Source: Bacteroidota bacterium
GTDB lineage: Bacteria; Bacteroidota; Ignavibacteria; Palsa-1295
DNA length: 64,000 nt
Direction: 5' to 3'
Assembly: GCA_018266755.1 (NCBI GenBank)
Contig: JAFDZW010000001.1
Location: 459,635-523,634, forward strand
Position 1 is the first letter of the stretch; every line of letters starts with the position of its first letter. Below are positions 26,068 through 32,897 of this stretch, piece by piece. The translations under genes and the position numbers were made by a program. Below the pieces are notes generated by a model, which saw only the letters and a list, made by a program, of their open reading frames with translations, ran no database searches and was not told where the DNA came from.

Positions 26068-26839
26068 AGGTACGTGTTCTTCTGGAGGTGGTTCGTTCGT
26101 GCTGCCATTGGGTATAGACCTCACTCGTGATCTGTTCGAGTCCGAGTCGTCTGGTGAAGCGTTGGAGCTCCTTCACGGTGGTGACGATCTGGGTCGAGGA
26201 TGGAAGCTGTTCGAGCGCACGGATGACTGAGGGGTCGAAGACTCCGCTCGACCCCGGGGCGGCGGACTCGATAATCGCAGTTACTTCACCCGTTGTCAGT
26301 GGGCTCGTCACCTCCAGTACGATGGAGGTGGTCTGGAGGGAGGCGACCGGTGTACCCCGTTCGGTGATACAGAGGATCGAGGGGATACCGAGCGGCTGAC
26401 GGTCGATCGTATGCTCGGAGAGGATCGAAAGGATCTTGTATGCCTTGATTCTCAGTATCTCCGTATGCTCGAACAAAAAGACCGGGATGACCCGGTCGTG
26501 ATGGAGTTCTTTGAGGAGTTTCCCGAAGTAGAACTGTACATGTTGCAGGAATGAGACCGGAGGCCATCCGAACTCCTGGAGGACCTGCCGCATGACGTTC
26601 TCGGGGGTCATCTTATCGCTGACCGGAAAGGTGATGTTCGGCAGGATATGGAGGGTATGATCTTCGCTGTGGGTTGGTTGTACGATATTCTTCCCTCGTT
26701 CGACCCTGATCAATGCATCGAGGAGTGAACGGATGGCGGCGGAGCGGCCTCGGAGTTCGATGTTCTGGCGGTTCTTCAGGGCTGTTCGGATCTCCGAGGA
26801 GAGTAACGGGTAGCCCGGTGGTTGTAGTGGCTTCATCAT
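26048..26839 (-). CDS. MuB/TnsC/ExeA-like transposition partner lacking a P-loop
   Basis: 263 residues from ATG 26839 (TTG 26902 would add 21). It precedes and overlaps the transposase gene, which suggests it is the target-choosing ATPase partner. The C-terminal two thirds resemble ExeA/MuB-type AAA domains: VIPVFLFEHTEILRIKAYKI in the Walker B/sensor position, IPSILCITERG, LTTGEVTAIIESAAPGSSGV, FDPSVIRALEQLPSSTQIVT. No GxxxxGK[ST] motif is present; the corresponding place reads IELRGRSAAIRSLLDAL. The Walker B acidic pair is reduced to FEHTE. It therefore probably does not hydrolyse ATP, or does so in an unusual way. Remote or degenerate family membership is inferred; the gene order B before A is the reverse of phage Mu. 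Confidence 0.6.
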   Translation of the reverse strand: MMKPLQPPGYPLLSSEIRTALKNRQNIELRGRSAAIRSLLDALIRVERGKNIVQPTHSEDHTLHILPNITFPVSDKMTPENVMRQVLQEFGWPPVSFLQHVQFYFGKLLKELHHDRVIPVFLFEHTEILRIKAYKILSILSEHTIDRQPLGIPSILCITERGTPVASLQTTSIVLEVTSPLTTGEVTAIIESAAPGSSGVFDPSVIRALEQLPSSTQIVTTVKELQRFTRRLGLEQITSEVYTQWQHERTTSRRTRTYATPNH

Positions 26840-26982
26840 AGCAGGTTGTGTAGTGAAAACGGCGATCCAGTGTCCGAATCGCCCAAATATGGGCACACAC
26901 AAGCGCTTTTGAGACCTTTGGTTCGGGAGAAATAGTACCTATGCACCAAAGGGGAATTTGGGGTAGTTCCGCAGAACAATCG

Positions 26983-27414
26983 CTATTGAACAAAACGGTC
27001 GGTATGGTTGGTATGGATGTACTCCGGGCCATACCAGATTTTCGTAACGAGCCACTGTTCATAGAATAAGAGCCATAGCCCGATCCATGGAATGATATAA
27101 TCCCGATAGAAGAATGGGGTCGAAGGGTGTATCGCTCGGGGTTGGTAGACACAGAGTGACCCGTCTGCTTTATACACGTGTTTAGACTTCTTGTGAATTG
27201 CAGGAGAGAGCACCACAATGCGCGGTGGCACTCCCTCCCGAATCTCGACTTTGATCTTATACACCGGCGAATGTAGAGATGGCTGTATTTCCCCTTTAAG
27301 GATGTATCTGCCATTCCTGCGTTGCATAGTAAACCCTTGATACTCCCGCACCACGAGCAGAAGATCGAGGTACAAATTATTTTTTGGTGTCGGAATCGCC
27401 ATATTGTAATACAT
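26983..27414 (-). CDS. E2-like (ubiquitin-conjugating-fold) protein of a type II-short CBASS operon
   Basis: 143 residues from ATG 27414; ATG 27402 is also possible. The sequence follows the prokaryotic E2 pattern seen in CBASS operons: strands IKVEIREGVPPRIVVLSP, then KSKHVYKADGSLCVYQPRAIHP with a candidate catalytic cysteine (about residue 88) in the DGSLC motif, and a tryptophan-rich C-terminal helix (IIPWIGLWLLFYEQWLVTKIW). In type II-short CBASS a lone E2-like protein without E1 or JAB partners modifies or primes the CD-NTase. The gene overlaps the 3' end of the CD-NTase gene by 38 bp on the same strand, which supports co-translation. A candidate active-site cysteine is visible, but the identification rests on motif and context. 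Confidence 0.78.
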   Translation of the reverse strand: MYYNMAIPTPKNNLYLDLLLVVREYQGFTMQRRNGRYILKGEIQPSLHSPVYKIKVEIREGVPPRIVVLSPAIHKKSKHVYKADGSLCVYQPRAIHPSTPFFYRDYIIPWIGLWLLFYEQWLVTKIWYGPEYIHTNHTDRFVQ

Positions 27415-28426
27415 GTGGGATAGCTCGTCCTGTACCGCCAATAGCGATCACACCGGCGGACGAAATTGTTAGTGCCTTCCGACTTGCTGCTTCTGCAAAT
27501 TCTTTGGCCTTCTCACCTAGCCCATGTTTCTTTTTCGGGAATGTATCGATGAACAGGTCGTCACCATTCCAAATATCGATCGTCTCCTGCTCGCCACGAC
27601 ACAACAGTGCGCGCTCCGCAGTCGTGAGTGCATTGTTCAGACGGGACTTGAACTCCCGATAATCAGACATAGACCATGACCGTGAAATGACTTCGCGCTC
27701 ATATAATTCTTCATCGATAGAAGGGTTCGATAGCTCCGGCACGTTGTCATGTTCATCAAGGAATGCACAGATCTTACGGAGCGTATCGACAAATGCCTCG
27801 TTGAGCGAATCGGAAAAAGCCGGGATATGCATCCCAACGAGCGTTAAAAGAATAATGGACTTCGGAGACCCTTCATCGCCGTAGCGCAAGTTTCGCCACC
27901 ATTTGAAGAGACGGACAACGCCATAGAAATACCCGCCGGAATACTTCTGACGCTCGCGGCAATACTCGATCAACCCCTTCGGATGTGACAGGTGCCAGTC
28001 GTTCGCGACTTCAATCGGATCGCTGTTCTCTGACAATCGATTGGCCGGTGTGATATCGAGATGAAACTCGTCGGCATAATCGAGTCGTACGCAGTGCTTT
28101 TTCTGGATGATTTTGTCCTTGTACGTACCATGTGTTGACAAAACCGCTGCGATAGATGCAATCACATCCTCGCCGGCATCCTTCATCGATTCCAAATCCA
28201 GAACGATAACAACGTCGACGTCGAATGACCCATCGTTTTGTGGTTTAACCGCAGTATCGGATGCATAGGAACCTTGAAGGAATGTATATGGATTGAGAGC
28301 CGAAATCGCTTCCTGGCCTTCAAGCCAGTCCCGCACCGAATTGTGTGCCGACATGATCTTCTGTACTCGCGTATCGTTGAGCGAGATGTTGTCTTTGAAT
28401 TCTTCGAATGAGTCCTTTAGTACCAT
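27377..28426 (-). CDS. CBASS CD-NTase (cGAS/DncV-like nucleotidyltransferase)
   Basis: 349 residues. CD-NTases make cyclic oligonucleotide signals on phage infection. The nucleotidyltransferase core is complete: FLQGSYASDTAVKP with Gly52-Ser53, then the metal-binding Asp69-x-Asp71 in GSFDVDVVIVLD, and the third aspartate at 124 in EFHLDITP. The helical C-terminal half (YFYGVVRLFKWWRNL, PKSIILLTLVGMHIP) resembles the SMODS-type substrate-binding domain. Start ATG 28426 is preceded by AAGGAG at good spacing. It lies 13 bp after the patatin gene and overlaps the E2-like gene. The C-terminus reads HVLQYGDSDTKK rather than ending in the small residue typical of E2-modified CD-NTases, which is worth noting. 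Product nucleotide cannot be told from sequence. Confidence 0.93.
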   Translation of the reverse strand: MVLKDSFEEFKDNISLNDTRVQKIMSAHNSVRDWLEGQEAISALNPYTFLQGSYASDTAVKPQNDGSFDVDVVIVLDLESMKDAGEDVIASIAAVLSTHGTYKDKIIQKKHCVRLDYADEFHLDITPANRLSENSDPIEVANDWHLSHPKGLIEYCRERQKYSGGYFYGVVRLFKWWRNLRYGDEGSPKSIILLTLVGMHIPAFSDSLNEAFVDTLRKICAFLDEHDNVPELSNPSIDEELYEREVISRSWSMSDYREFKSRLNNALTTAERALLCRGEQETIDIWNGDDLFIDTFPKKKHGLGEKAKEFAEAASRKALTISSAGVIAIGGTGRAIPHVLQYGDSDTKK

Positions 28427-28439
28427 GTGTATTATCTCC

Positions 28440-29372
28440 TTACCGATTTGGCGTTATGAAAAAACGTCTCTGTGTGTCGGTTGCGGTTTTCCGATATGCT
28501 GCCTCTGCATACTCAAGATACCGACCGATGTGCTTCGTTTGGTCGAGTTTGAAGTCTGTCGGGAGCACGGGATCAACGCGGAAGTATTGCGTTGGGCCGA
28601 GGAGATATTGTGCCGTAAAATCATACCCCTGCGACTGCGCAAGAAATGTCAGGTCGATTAATCGTGTCCGCCACCCCGCGATACCGGAGAAGAGATTTCC
28701 AATGCGGCGTTCGTTAAATTTTGTGTTGCCGGTTCCTACGGACAATACCTCAATCTCTTCGATACCATACCCCATACGAATCGCCTCGGATATTCCAATC
28801 AGCGACGGGTTGTTCGCCCACAGACCACCATCGACATGCCGTCCGACACCAGGAATGCGGTGGGTTGGGAAATACGTCGGAGCTGCCGACGTCGACATCG
28901 CAACGTCATACATACTTCTCAAGTAGTCCCGTTTATAGGGGCTCGCTTCGTCATATACGTGGTCTCTGGTGTGTCGGGTCTTAAAGACAGTCGTTTGCCC
29001 GTCTGTAATATTGATCGACGGGATACACAGTCGGACCAATGAATCTCCGAGAATTCGTTGCTTGAAGACACCACGCAAAGCCTGTGAAAGTGGCGCGCTT
29101 GAGTGTTTCGAGAATAAAAGTGGAAATTGACTGATGCGAAAACGTCCGCCCGGACGAAAAATTTTCGGCCCTGCGTCACAGTACATCTTCACCACCTCGG
29201 CCATAGGAATTCCCGCGCCTATTGCCAATGCAATAATCCCTCCGGTAGAAGTACCGCAGACAAGGTCGAAATACGTATGGATCGCCGTCCCGAGCTCATC
29301 TTCGACAAGTTGCAGGAATTTGGCCGGGATGAGGCCGCGTATGCCGCCGCCATCAATGGTCAGTATTTTCAT
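28440..29372 (-). CDS. capV: CBASS patatin-like phospholipase effector (CapV-like)
   Basis: 310 residues from ATG 29372, which has an AAAGGA ribosome-binding site; an in-frame start at 29444 is less likely. It has all patatin motifs: the oxyanion hole DGGGIRG (7-13), the nucleophile Ser42 in CGTSTGG, and the catalytic Asp181 in VDGGLWANNP. The closing segment has EIEVLSVGTGNTKF. CapV-type enzymes are activated by the cyclic nucleotide made by the neighbouring CD-NTase and destroy the inner membrane, killing the infected cell. It is the first gene of the three-gene CBASS operon, followed after 13 bp by the CD-NTase. It is transcribed divergently from the sigma-factor/metallopeptidase operon, with which it shares a 206-bp control region. 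Confidence 0.93.
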   Translation of the reverse strand: MKILTIDGGGIRGLIPAKFLQLVEDELGTAIHTYFDLVCGTSTGGIIALAIGAGIPMAEVVKMYCDAGPKIFRPGGRFRISQFPLLFSKHSSAPLSQALRGVFKQRILGDSLVRLCIPSINITDGQTTVFKTRHTRDHVYDEASPYKRDYLRSMYDVAMSTSAAPTYFPTHRIPGVGRHVDGGLWANNPSLIGISEAIRMGYGIEEIEVLSVGTGNTKFNERRIGNLFSGIAGWRTRLIDLTFLAQSQGYDFTAQYLLGPTQYFRVDPVLPTDFKLDQTKHIGRYLEYAEAAYRKTATDTQRRFFITPNR

Positions 29373-29511
29373 ATCCAGTTTTTCCTTTATTTTCCCGTGG
29401 GTAGGTGCCCAAGATTCACTGAGATAATATACGCAAAATTGCAACGCAAAGTAATTTGTACGTGTATGTACTCGTGATCACCTCAAGTGTCTATGGTTGT
29501 AACGACCGATT

Positions 29512-29532
29512 TTTTACAGGTCACTTGTAAAA
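29512..29532. promoter_or_regulatory. Inverted repeat in the divergent CBASS/sigma-factor control region
   Basis: TTTTACA (29512-29518) and TGTAAAA (29526-29532) form a perfect 7-bp inverted repeat with a 7-base spacer, 47 bp upstream of the sigma-factor-like gene and 140 bp upstream of capV. The symmetry and position suggest a binding site for a dimeric regulator that controls one or both operons. No protein has been assigned to it; the XRE protein at 32399 seems to have different sites. Confidence 0.4.
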
Positions 29533-29578
29533 TAATGCAGTTCGACGCCATCTATGTATAGATTTAGATCGGAGGAAT

Positions 29579-30187
29579 ATGGATTCTGTACCACCGGGCA
29601 TTGATTGGAGTAGTCTGTATCATGAACTGCTTGCGGCAGCTCATGTGATGATACGAATGAAAGCATGGGCTCGAGGACATAATACAGACGCACTTCTCAT
29701 GGGACAACAAGCCGATGATTTCGTCCAAGAAGCGATCACGAACTATCTGGAAAATCAGGATAAATTCGATCCGACAAAAGGTAGTTTGAAAAACTATCTG
29801 ATAAAATGTGTACTCCGGACGGTTGTTACCGGGAATGCCCGAAGAAAGGAAAATGTGACTAGTGAAGTTGCATCGTATGCCGTCTCCGATGGAATGGATG
29901 GCGAAGAGGTCCTTCGTAAAGAGGTCGAACCGTTTGTAAATGCGTATTTTGATGAAGAAATCGATTTTTCGACCATCCAAAACTATGTTAAGAAACAAGT
30001 TAACGGCGACGAAAACCTCGTGAATATTTTTCTGGGTCTGTGCGAAGGACTTCCACCTCGTGATATTCAGGCGATGTTCGAGTTATCCGAACAATCATAC
30101 CACAACGACCATCGTCGGTTGCAAACCGTACTCAGACATACTGTTACCGAGTTCAAACTTACATCACCAGTTTCAACACGCAAATGA
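29579..30187 (+). CDS. Sigma-70-family (ECF-like) RNA polymerase sigma factor
   Basis: 202 residues with a strong ribosome-binding site (GGAGGAAT). Region 2 is visible at about 35-100: QQADDFVQEAITNYLENQDK, then FDPTKGSLKNYLIKCVLRTV and VTGNARRKENV. Region 4 appears at about 145-190: LVNIFLGLCEGLPPRDIQAM, then FELSEQSYHNDHRRLQTVLR, a helix-turn-helix that would read -35 promoter elements. The linker between them is long for an ECF factor. The next gene overlaps by ATGA and encodes an unknown protein, followed by an ImmA/IrrE peptidase. The layout of sigma factor, possible anti-sigma or adaptor and protease, divergent from CBASS, suggests inducible control of the defence operon; this is inference from position. 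Confidence 0.8.
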   Translation: MDSVPPGIDWSSLYHELLAAAHVMIRMKAWARGHNTDALLMGQQADDFVQEAITNYLENQDKFDPTKGSLKNYLIKCVLRTVVTGNARRKENVTSEVASYAVSDGMDGEEVLRKEVEPFVNAYFDEEIDFSTIQNYVKKQVNGDENLVNIFLGLCEGLPPRDIQAMFELSEQSYHNDHRRLQTVLRHTVTEFKLTSPVSTRK

Positions 30188-30621
30188 ACGCACGTCAGGA
30201 TAGATCTGAATTTATCAATCTGATCGTCGCACAGATTGAACACGTTACGTCCGATAAGGCTCATGCGGATGAGTATCTTCGTGAGGCCGGTCTTGACCCG
30301 GATGCAATGGCTGCCGAGGGAATAAAACAGATACGGAAACGGATGCTCCTTGCTTCTAAGGCCCGAACTCTCGGTGCAATGGATGCAGTAGAACATGCAA
30401 AACAACGTGCCATCGAATATGTCGATCGGCTGTTGCAGACAGTAGATTTCTCCTTTGATACTTTTCTACAGAACGAACGACCGCGCATGAGCTTTCGAGG
30501 TATAGAATCGCTTGATCCGTCTCAAATGCGTGATATAATGATACAGCACTTTACCCTTAAGTTTTCCGATTCGTCAGACGCTGATGACCTCTCAAGTCCC
30601 TCTCAATCTAACACTCGCTGA
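30184..30621 (+). CDS. Unknown helical protein between sigma factor and metallopeptidase
   Basis: 145 residues, no family recognised. It is predicted to be mostly alpha-helical and charged: SEFINLIVAQIEHVTSDKA, HADEYLREAGLDPDAMAAEG, IKQIRKRMLLASKARTLGAM, DAVEHAKQRAIEYVDRLLQT. The C-terminus is acidic and serine-rich (FSDSSDADDLSSPSQSNTR), likely disordered, and a plausible exposed protease site. The start codon overlaps the sigma-factor stop (ATGA) and its own 3' end overlaps the metallopeptidase gene by 38 bp, so the three are translated in tight coupling. By analogy with other ImmA/IrrE partners it could be the protein cleaved by the peptidase or an anti-sigma factor. That is a hypothesis only. 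Confidence 0.7.
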   Translation: MNARQDRSEFINLIVAQIEHVTSDKAHADEYLREAGLDPDAMAAEGIKQIRKRMLLASKARTLGAMDAVEHAKQRAIEYVDRLLQTVDFSFDTFLQNERPRMSFRGIESLDPSQMRDIMIQHFTLKFSDSSDADDLSSPSQSNTR

Positions 30622-31414
30622 AGTTCGTGCTCGAACAGTCCTCGAAGAATGTGGACTAGATTGTCCTACAGAACTGCCGTTGGAGGATATAGTGCTCGGA
30701 AGAGGCGCGTTCTTTCAGGAGGAGACACTTCAAGGCAAAGATGGACAAATCATTACGGTTGGCGACCGATCGGTTATCACCGTACGGCCGGACCTTACAC
30801 CCGTCGGGAGAAGACGATTTACGATAGCGCACGAACTAGGTCACTATGAACTTCACCGGAATCTCCTGCCCGTGTTCTCGGATTCGGCAGACTCGCTCTT
30901 ACAGTGGTATCAGGGAAATACCCATGAAAGAGAGGCTAATTGCTTCGCCGCAGAGTTTTTAATGCCGTCAGAACTATTCAGAGCTGAAGCACAACGGGCC
31001 TGTGGTACCGACCGTCGTAAGATACGCGAGGAAGGAATTGATCTTCCTGTCGTGATCGATGCCCTGACAGCGACCTTCCGGGTAAGCCAATCAGCGGCCA
31101 TGTTACGGTATGTAACCCACGGAAATCATCCGGTGATGGCTGTCTACTGCAAGGACAATCAAATCGCGTGGTTCAAAAAGTCCGACGACTTCCCATACTA
31201 TCTTCGTGGGGTTTGGATAACACCTCCCCATGAAACGATTGCATCTGAGGCGTTCTTAACAGGATCTGCTCCACCGAAGGATCGTCGAAAGCAGGTTGTC
31301 CCCAAAAGTGCATGGTTCTTCTCCAATGGCTGGGATAATGACAATGAATTTTTTGAGTACTGTGTGTATGCCAACAAATATGGTTACACGCTGAGTTTGA
31401 TCTGGGAACGATAG
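30584..31414 (+). CDS. ImmA/IrrE-family metallopeptidase
   Basis: 276 residues. The zinc-binding HEXXH helix is FTIAHELGHYELHR with His83, Glu84 and His87, and the downstream third ligand sits in HEREANCFAAEFLMPSEL (Glu117). A C-terminal extension of about 130 residues (VMAVYCKDNQIAWFKKSD, then WFFSNGWDNDNEFFEYCVYA) is a possible sensor domain. Enzymes of this family cleave transcription regulators in response to DNA damage or phage signals (ImmA of ICEBs1, IrrE of Deinococcus, CapP of CBASS). Its presence opposite a CBASS operon is therefore suggestive. The start at 30584 overlaps the preceding gene by 38 bp; no competing ATG is better placed. Confidence 0.9.
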   Translation: MTSQVPLNLTLAEVRARTVLEECGLDCPTELPLEDIVLGRGAFFQEETLQGKDGQIITVGDRSVITVRPDLTPVGRRRFTIAHELGHYELHRNLLPVFSDSADSLLQWYQGNTHEREANCFAAEFLMPSELFRAEAQRACGTDRRKIREEGIDLPVVIDALTATFRVSQSAAMLRYVTHGNHPVMAVYCKDNQIAWFKKSDDFPYYLRGVWITPPHETIASEAFLTGSAPPKDRRKQVVPKSAWFFSNGWDNDNEFFEYCVYANKYGYTLSLIWER

Positions 31415-31446
31415 CATCGAATAGCATACTGAACGATAGGCAGTGT

Positions 31447-32145
31447 ATGGACAAATCTTATCCGAAATATCTCGAAGCGAGACGAATTCTCGGAATAATA
31501 ACAAGTGGGTTGGTGACTGAGATCGATGCGATAACGATTTCCTCTAAGTCTCCAATGGTATATGCGAGTTGTATGGAGGTAACCAAATATAGGCTCGTAG
31601 AACTCACCGAGGACGCACTCGACCGCTGGGAGCACGGGAAATACCTCTCTTGCTGCATCCTCGGCAGATCAATCTTCGAGACAGTCTTAAACCTTGAATG
31701 GATCAATTATCAAATACAGGACTTCCTCGATGGGAAGCTGTCGCCGGAAGAGATCCACAAAAAGCTAATGCTTGCCACGCATGCCAGCCGGATGGAGGAT
31801 TCGCCGTTGACGTCGGTCAATATCATGTCGATCATTCAGATGATCGATAAGCGAATGTCGAACGTTGCTGGACACGGAATAACCACGAATGCGCGTGTCT
31901 ACGGATGGTTTTCTGGGTTCGCACATCCAAATGCCGATGGTGCTTTTCTGCTCTATGCAAAGATCAACAAGAATTCCCTTACAATCGACCTTTCCGGGAC
32001 AATGCATCCGATACCACCGACAGTAGCTATTGATTTCATCCGATTAAGTCTATCGCTGTTCGAATTAGCATATTCGAATTATGCATTATTATTTCCAGCC
32101 TTTGTCCAAAAAAGTGATGAGCTATACGATCACGATGAGGGGTAG
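31447..32145 (+). CDS. Unknown protein downstream of the metallopeptidase
   Basis: 232 residues. A conserved-looking helix carries an RSxxE pattern (CCILGRSIFETVLNLEWINY), reminiscent of HEPN-like or DUF5677-type helical proteins, but I cannot assign a family with confidence. A second helical block contains ARVYGWFSGFAHPNADGAFL, followed by FIRLSLSLFELAYSNYALLF near the end. There is no signal peptide or clear membrane segment. It starts 32 bp after the metallopeptidase stop on the same strand and could be the fourth gene of that operon. If it is HEPN-like, it might be an RNase-type toxin or effector; this needs structural comparison. Confidence 0.6.
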   Translation: MDKSYPKYLEARRILGIITSGLVTEIDAITISSKSPMVYASCMEVTKYRLVELTEDALDRWEHGKYLSCCILGRSIFETVLNLEWINYQIQDFLDGKLSPEEIHKKLMLATHASRMEDSPLTSVNIMSIIQMIDKRMSNVAGHGITTNARVYGWFSGFAHPNADGAFLLYAKINKNSLTIDLSGTMHPIPPTVAIDFIRLSLSLFELAYSNYALLFPAFVQKSDELYDHDEG

Positions 32146-32398
32146 AACTGCACGACAGCCACTACAACCTTGCACCCAGTTACATGCAAACCACTCTGTC
32201 ATATATCGTCTGACAGCCAAGTAGTAAGCGTGTCAGAATATTACAGGTCGGCGGGTGAAAAAAGGATAGTTCACACTACTCATCCTCAATAAAAAAACTG
32301 AAAACATTACAGTGCACAGAACATTATCGCGGCCAGTTGCCTCGAGAATCTCGATCCGAACAGTGGGTTCGGGAAGGTGGGACTGTACATGATATAGG

Positions 32399-32656
32399 TT
32401 ACCCCTCGCGCAGAATACGCTCGATCTCGGTCGGGGTCTTGCGGTAAGCTCCTTCGACAAAGAAATAGTGTGGTTTCACCTTGAGCGCTTTGGCTATATC
32501 GAAGAGCTTCTCGACCGTAACACGGGTTTCTTCACGCTCGATCTCTCCGATATAATTACCGGACGATCCGCACTCCTCGCCAAGGCGCGCTTGCGTCCAG
32601 CGTTTCTTACTCCGGAATCCCCGGATATTATCTCCTACGATTGAAGCGATCCTCAT
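32399..32656 (-). CDS. XRE-family helix-turn-helix transcription regulator
   Basis: 85 residues, a single Xre/Cro-CI domain: IRGFRSKKRWTQARLGEECG (helices 1-2), SSGNYIGEIEREETRVTVEK (recognition helix and turn), LFDIAKALKVKPHYFF. The short C-terminal tail (TPTEIERILREG) is unlike the sensor domains of large phage repressors. The ATG at 32656 lies inside a CGGG-CCCG palindrome and has no Shine-Dalgarno sequence, so translation may be leaderless or weak. A TATAAT string on the same strand is 28 bases upstream. A second palindrome lies about 100 bp further upstream. The protein probably represses itself and perhaps the secreted-protein genes read in the other direction. Confidence 0.85.
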   Translation of the reverse strand: MRIASIVGDNIRGFRSKKRWTQARLGEECGSSGNYIGEIEREETRVTVEKLFDIAKALKVKPHYFFVEGAYRKTPTEIERILREG

Positions 32657-32675
32657 CGGGCACTTTTTACCCGTA
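32656..32675. promoter_or_regulatory. Candidate operator 1 of the XRE regulator
   Basis: CGGGCACTTTTTACCCG is an imperfect palindrome (arms CGGG and CCCG, spacer 9) that overlaps the start codon of the XRE gene. Binding here would block its own expression. Confidence 0.5.
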
Positions 32676-32753
32676 GACGAGGATTATATTACCCGTCATG
32701 ACGTGTATTCTCACGCTATGGCTGGCAACATCCGCTCGAATCCCGAGCGCGTC

Positions 32754-32775
32754 GACGGGCACATTTTAACCCGTC
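32754..32775. promoter_or_regulatory. Candidate operator 2 of the XRE regulator
   Basis: GACGGG-CACATTTTAA-CCCGTC: perfect 6-bp arms with a 10-base spacer whose centre (CACATTTTAA) closely resembles that of operator 1 (CACTTTTTA). The similar core in two sites on either side of a divergent promoter region supports a common binding protein. A half-site ACCCGTC also occurs at 32691-32697. Confidence 0.55.
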
Positions 32776-32897
32776 CTCTGTTATCAACGGAACTACAGGG
32801 CATCGATTTGTACCCTGACAACATTGAATCTCCCCCCGCCGCTTATCACAGTTGAGGGGTTTATTAATTACGGGATTGGACTCCCTTTACATTATCG

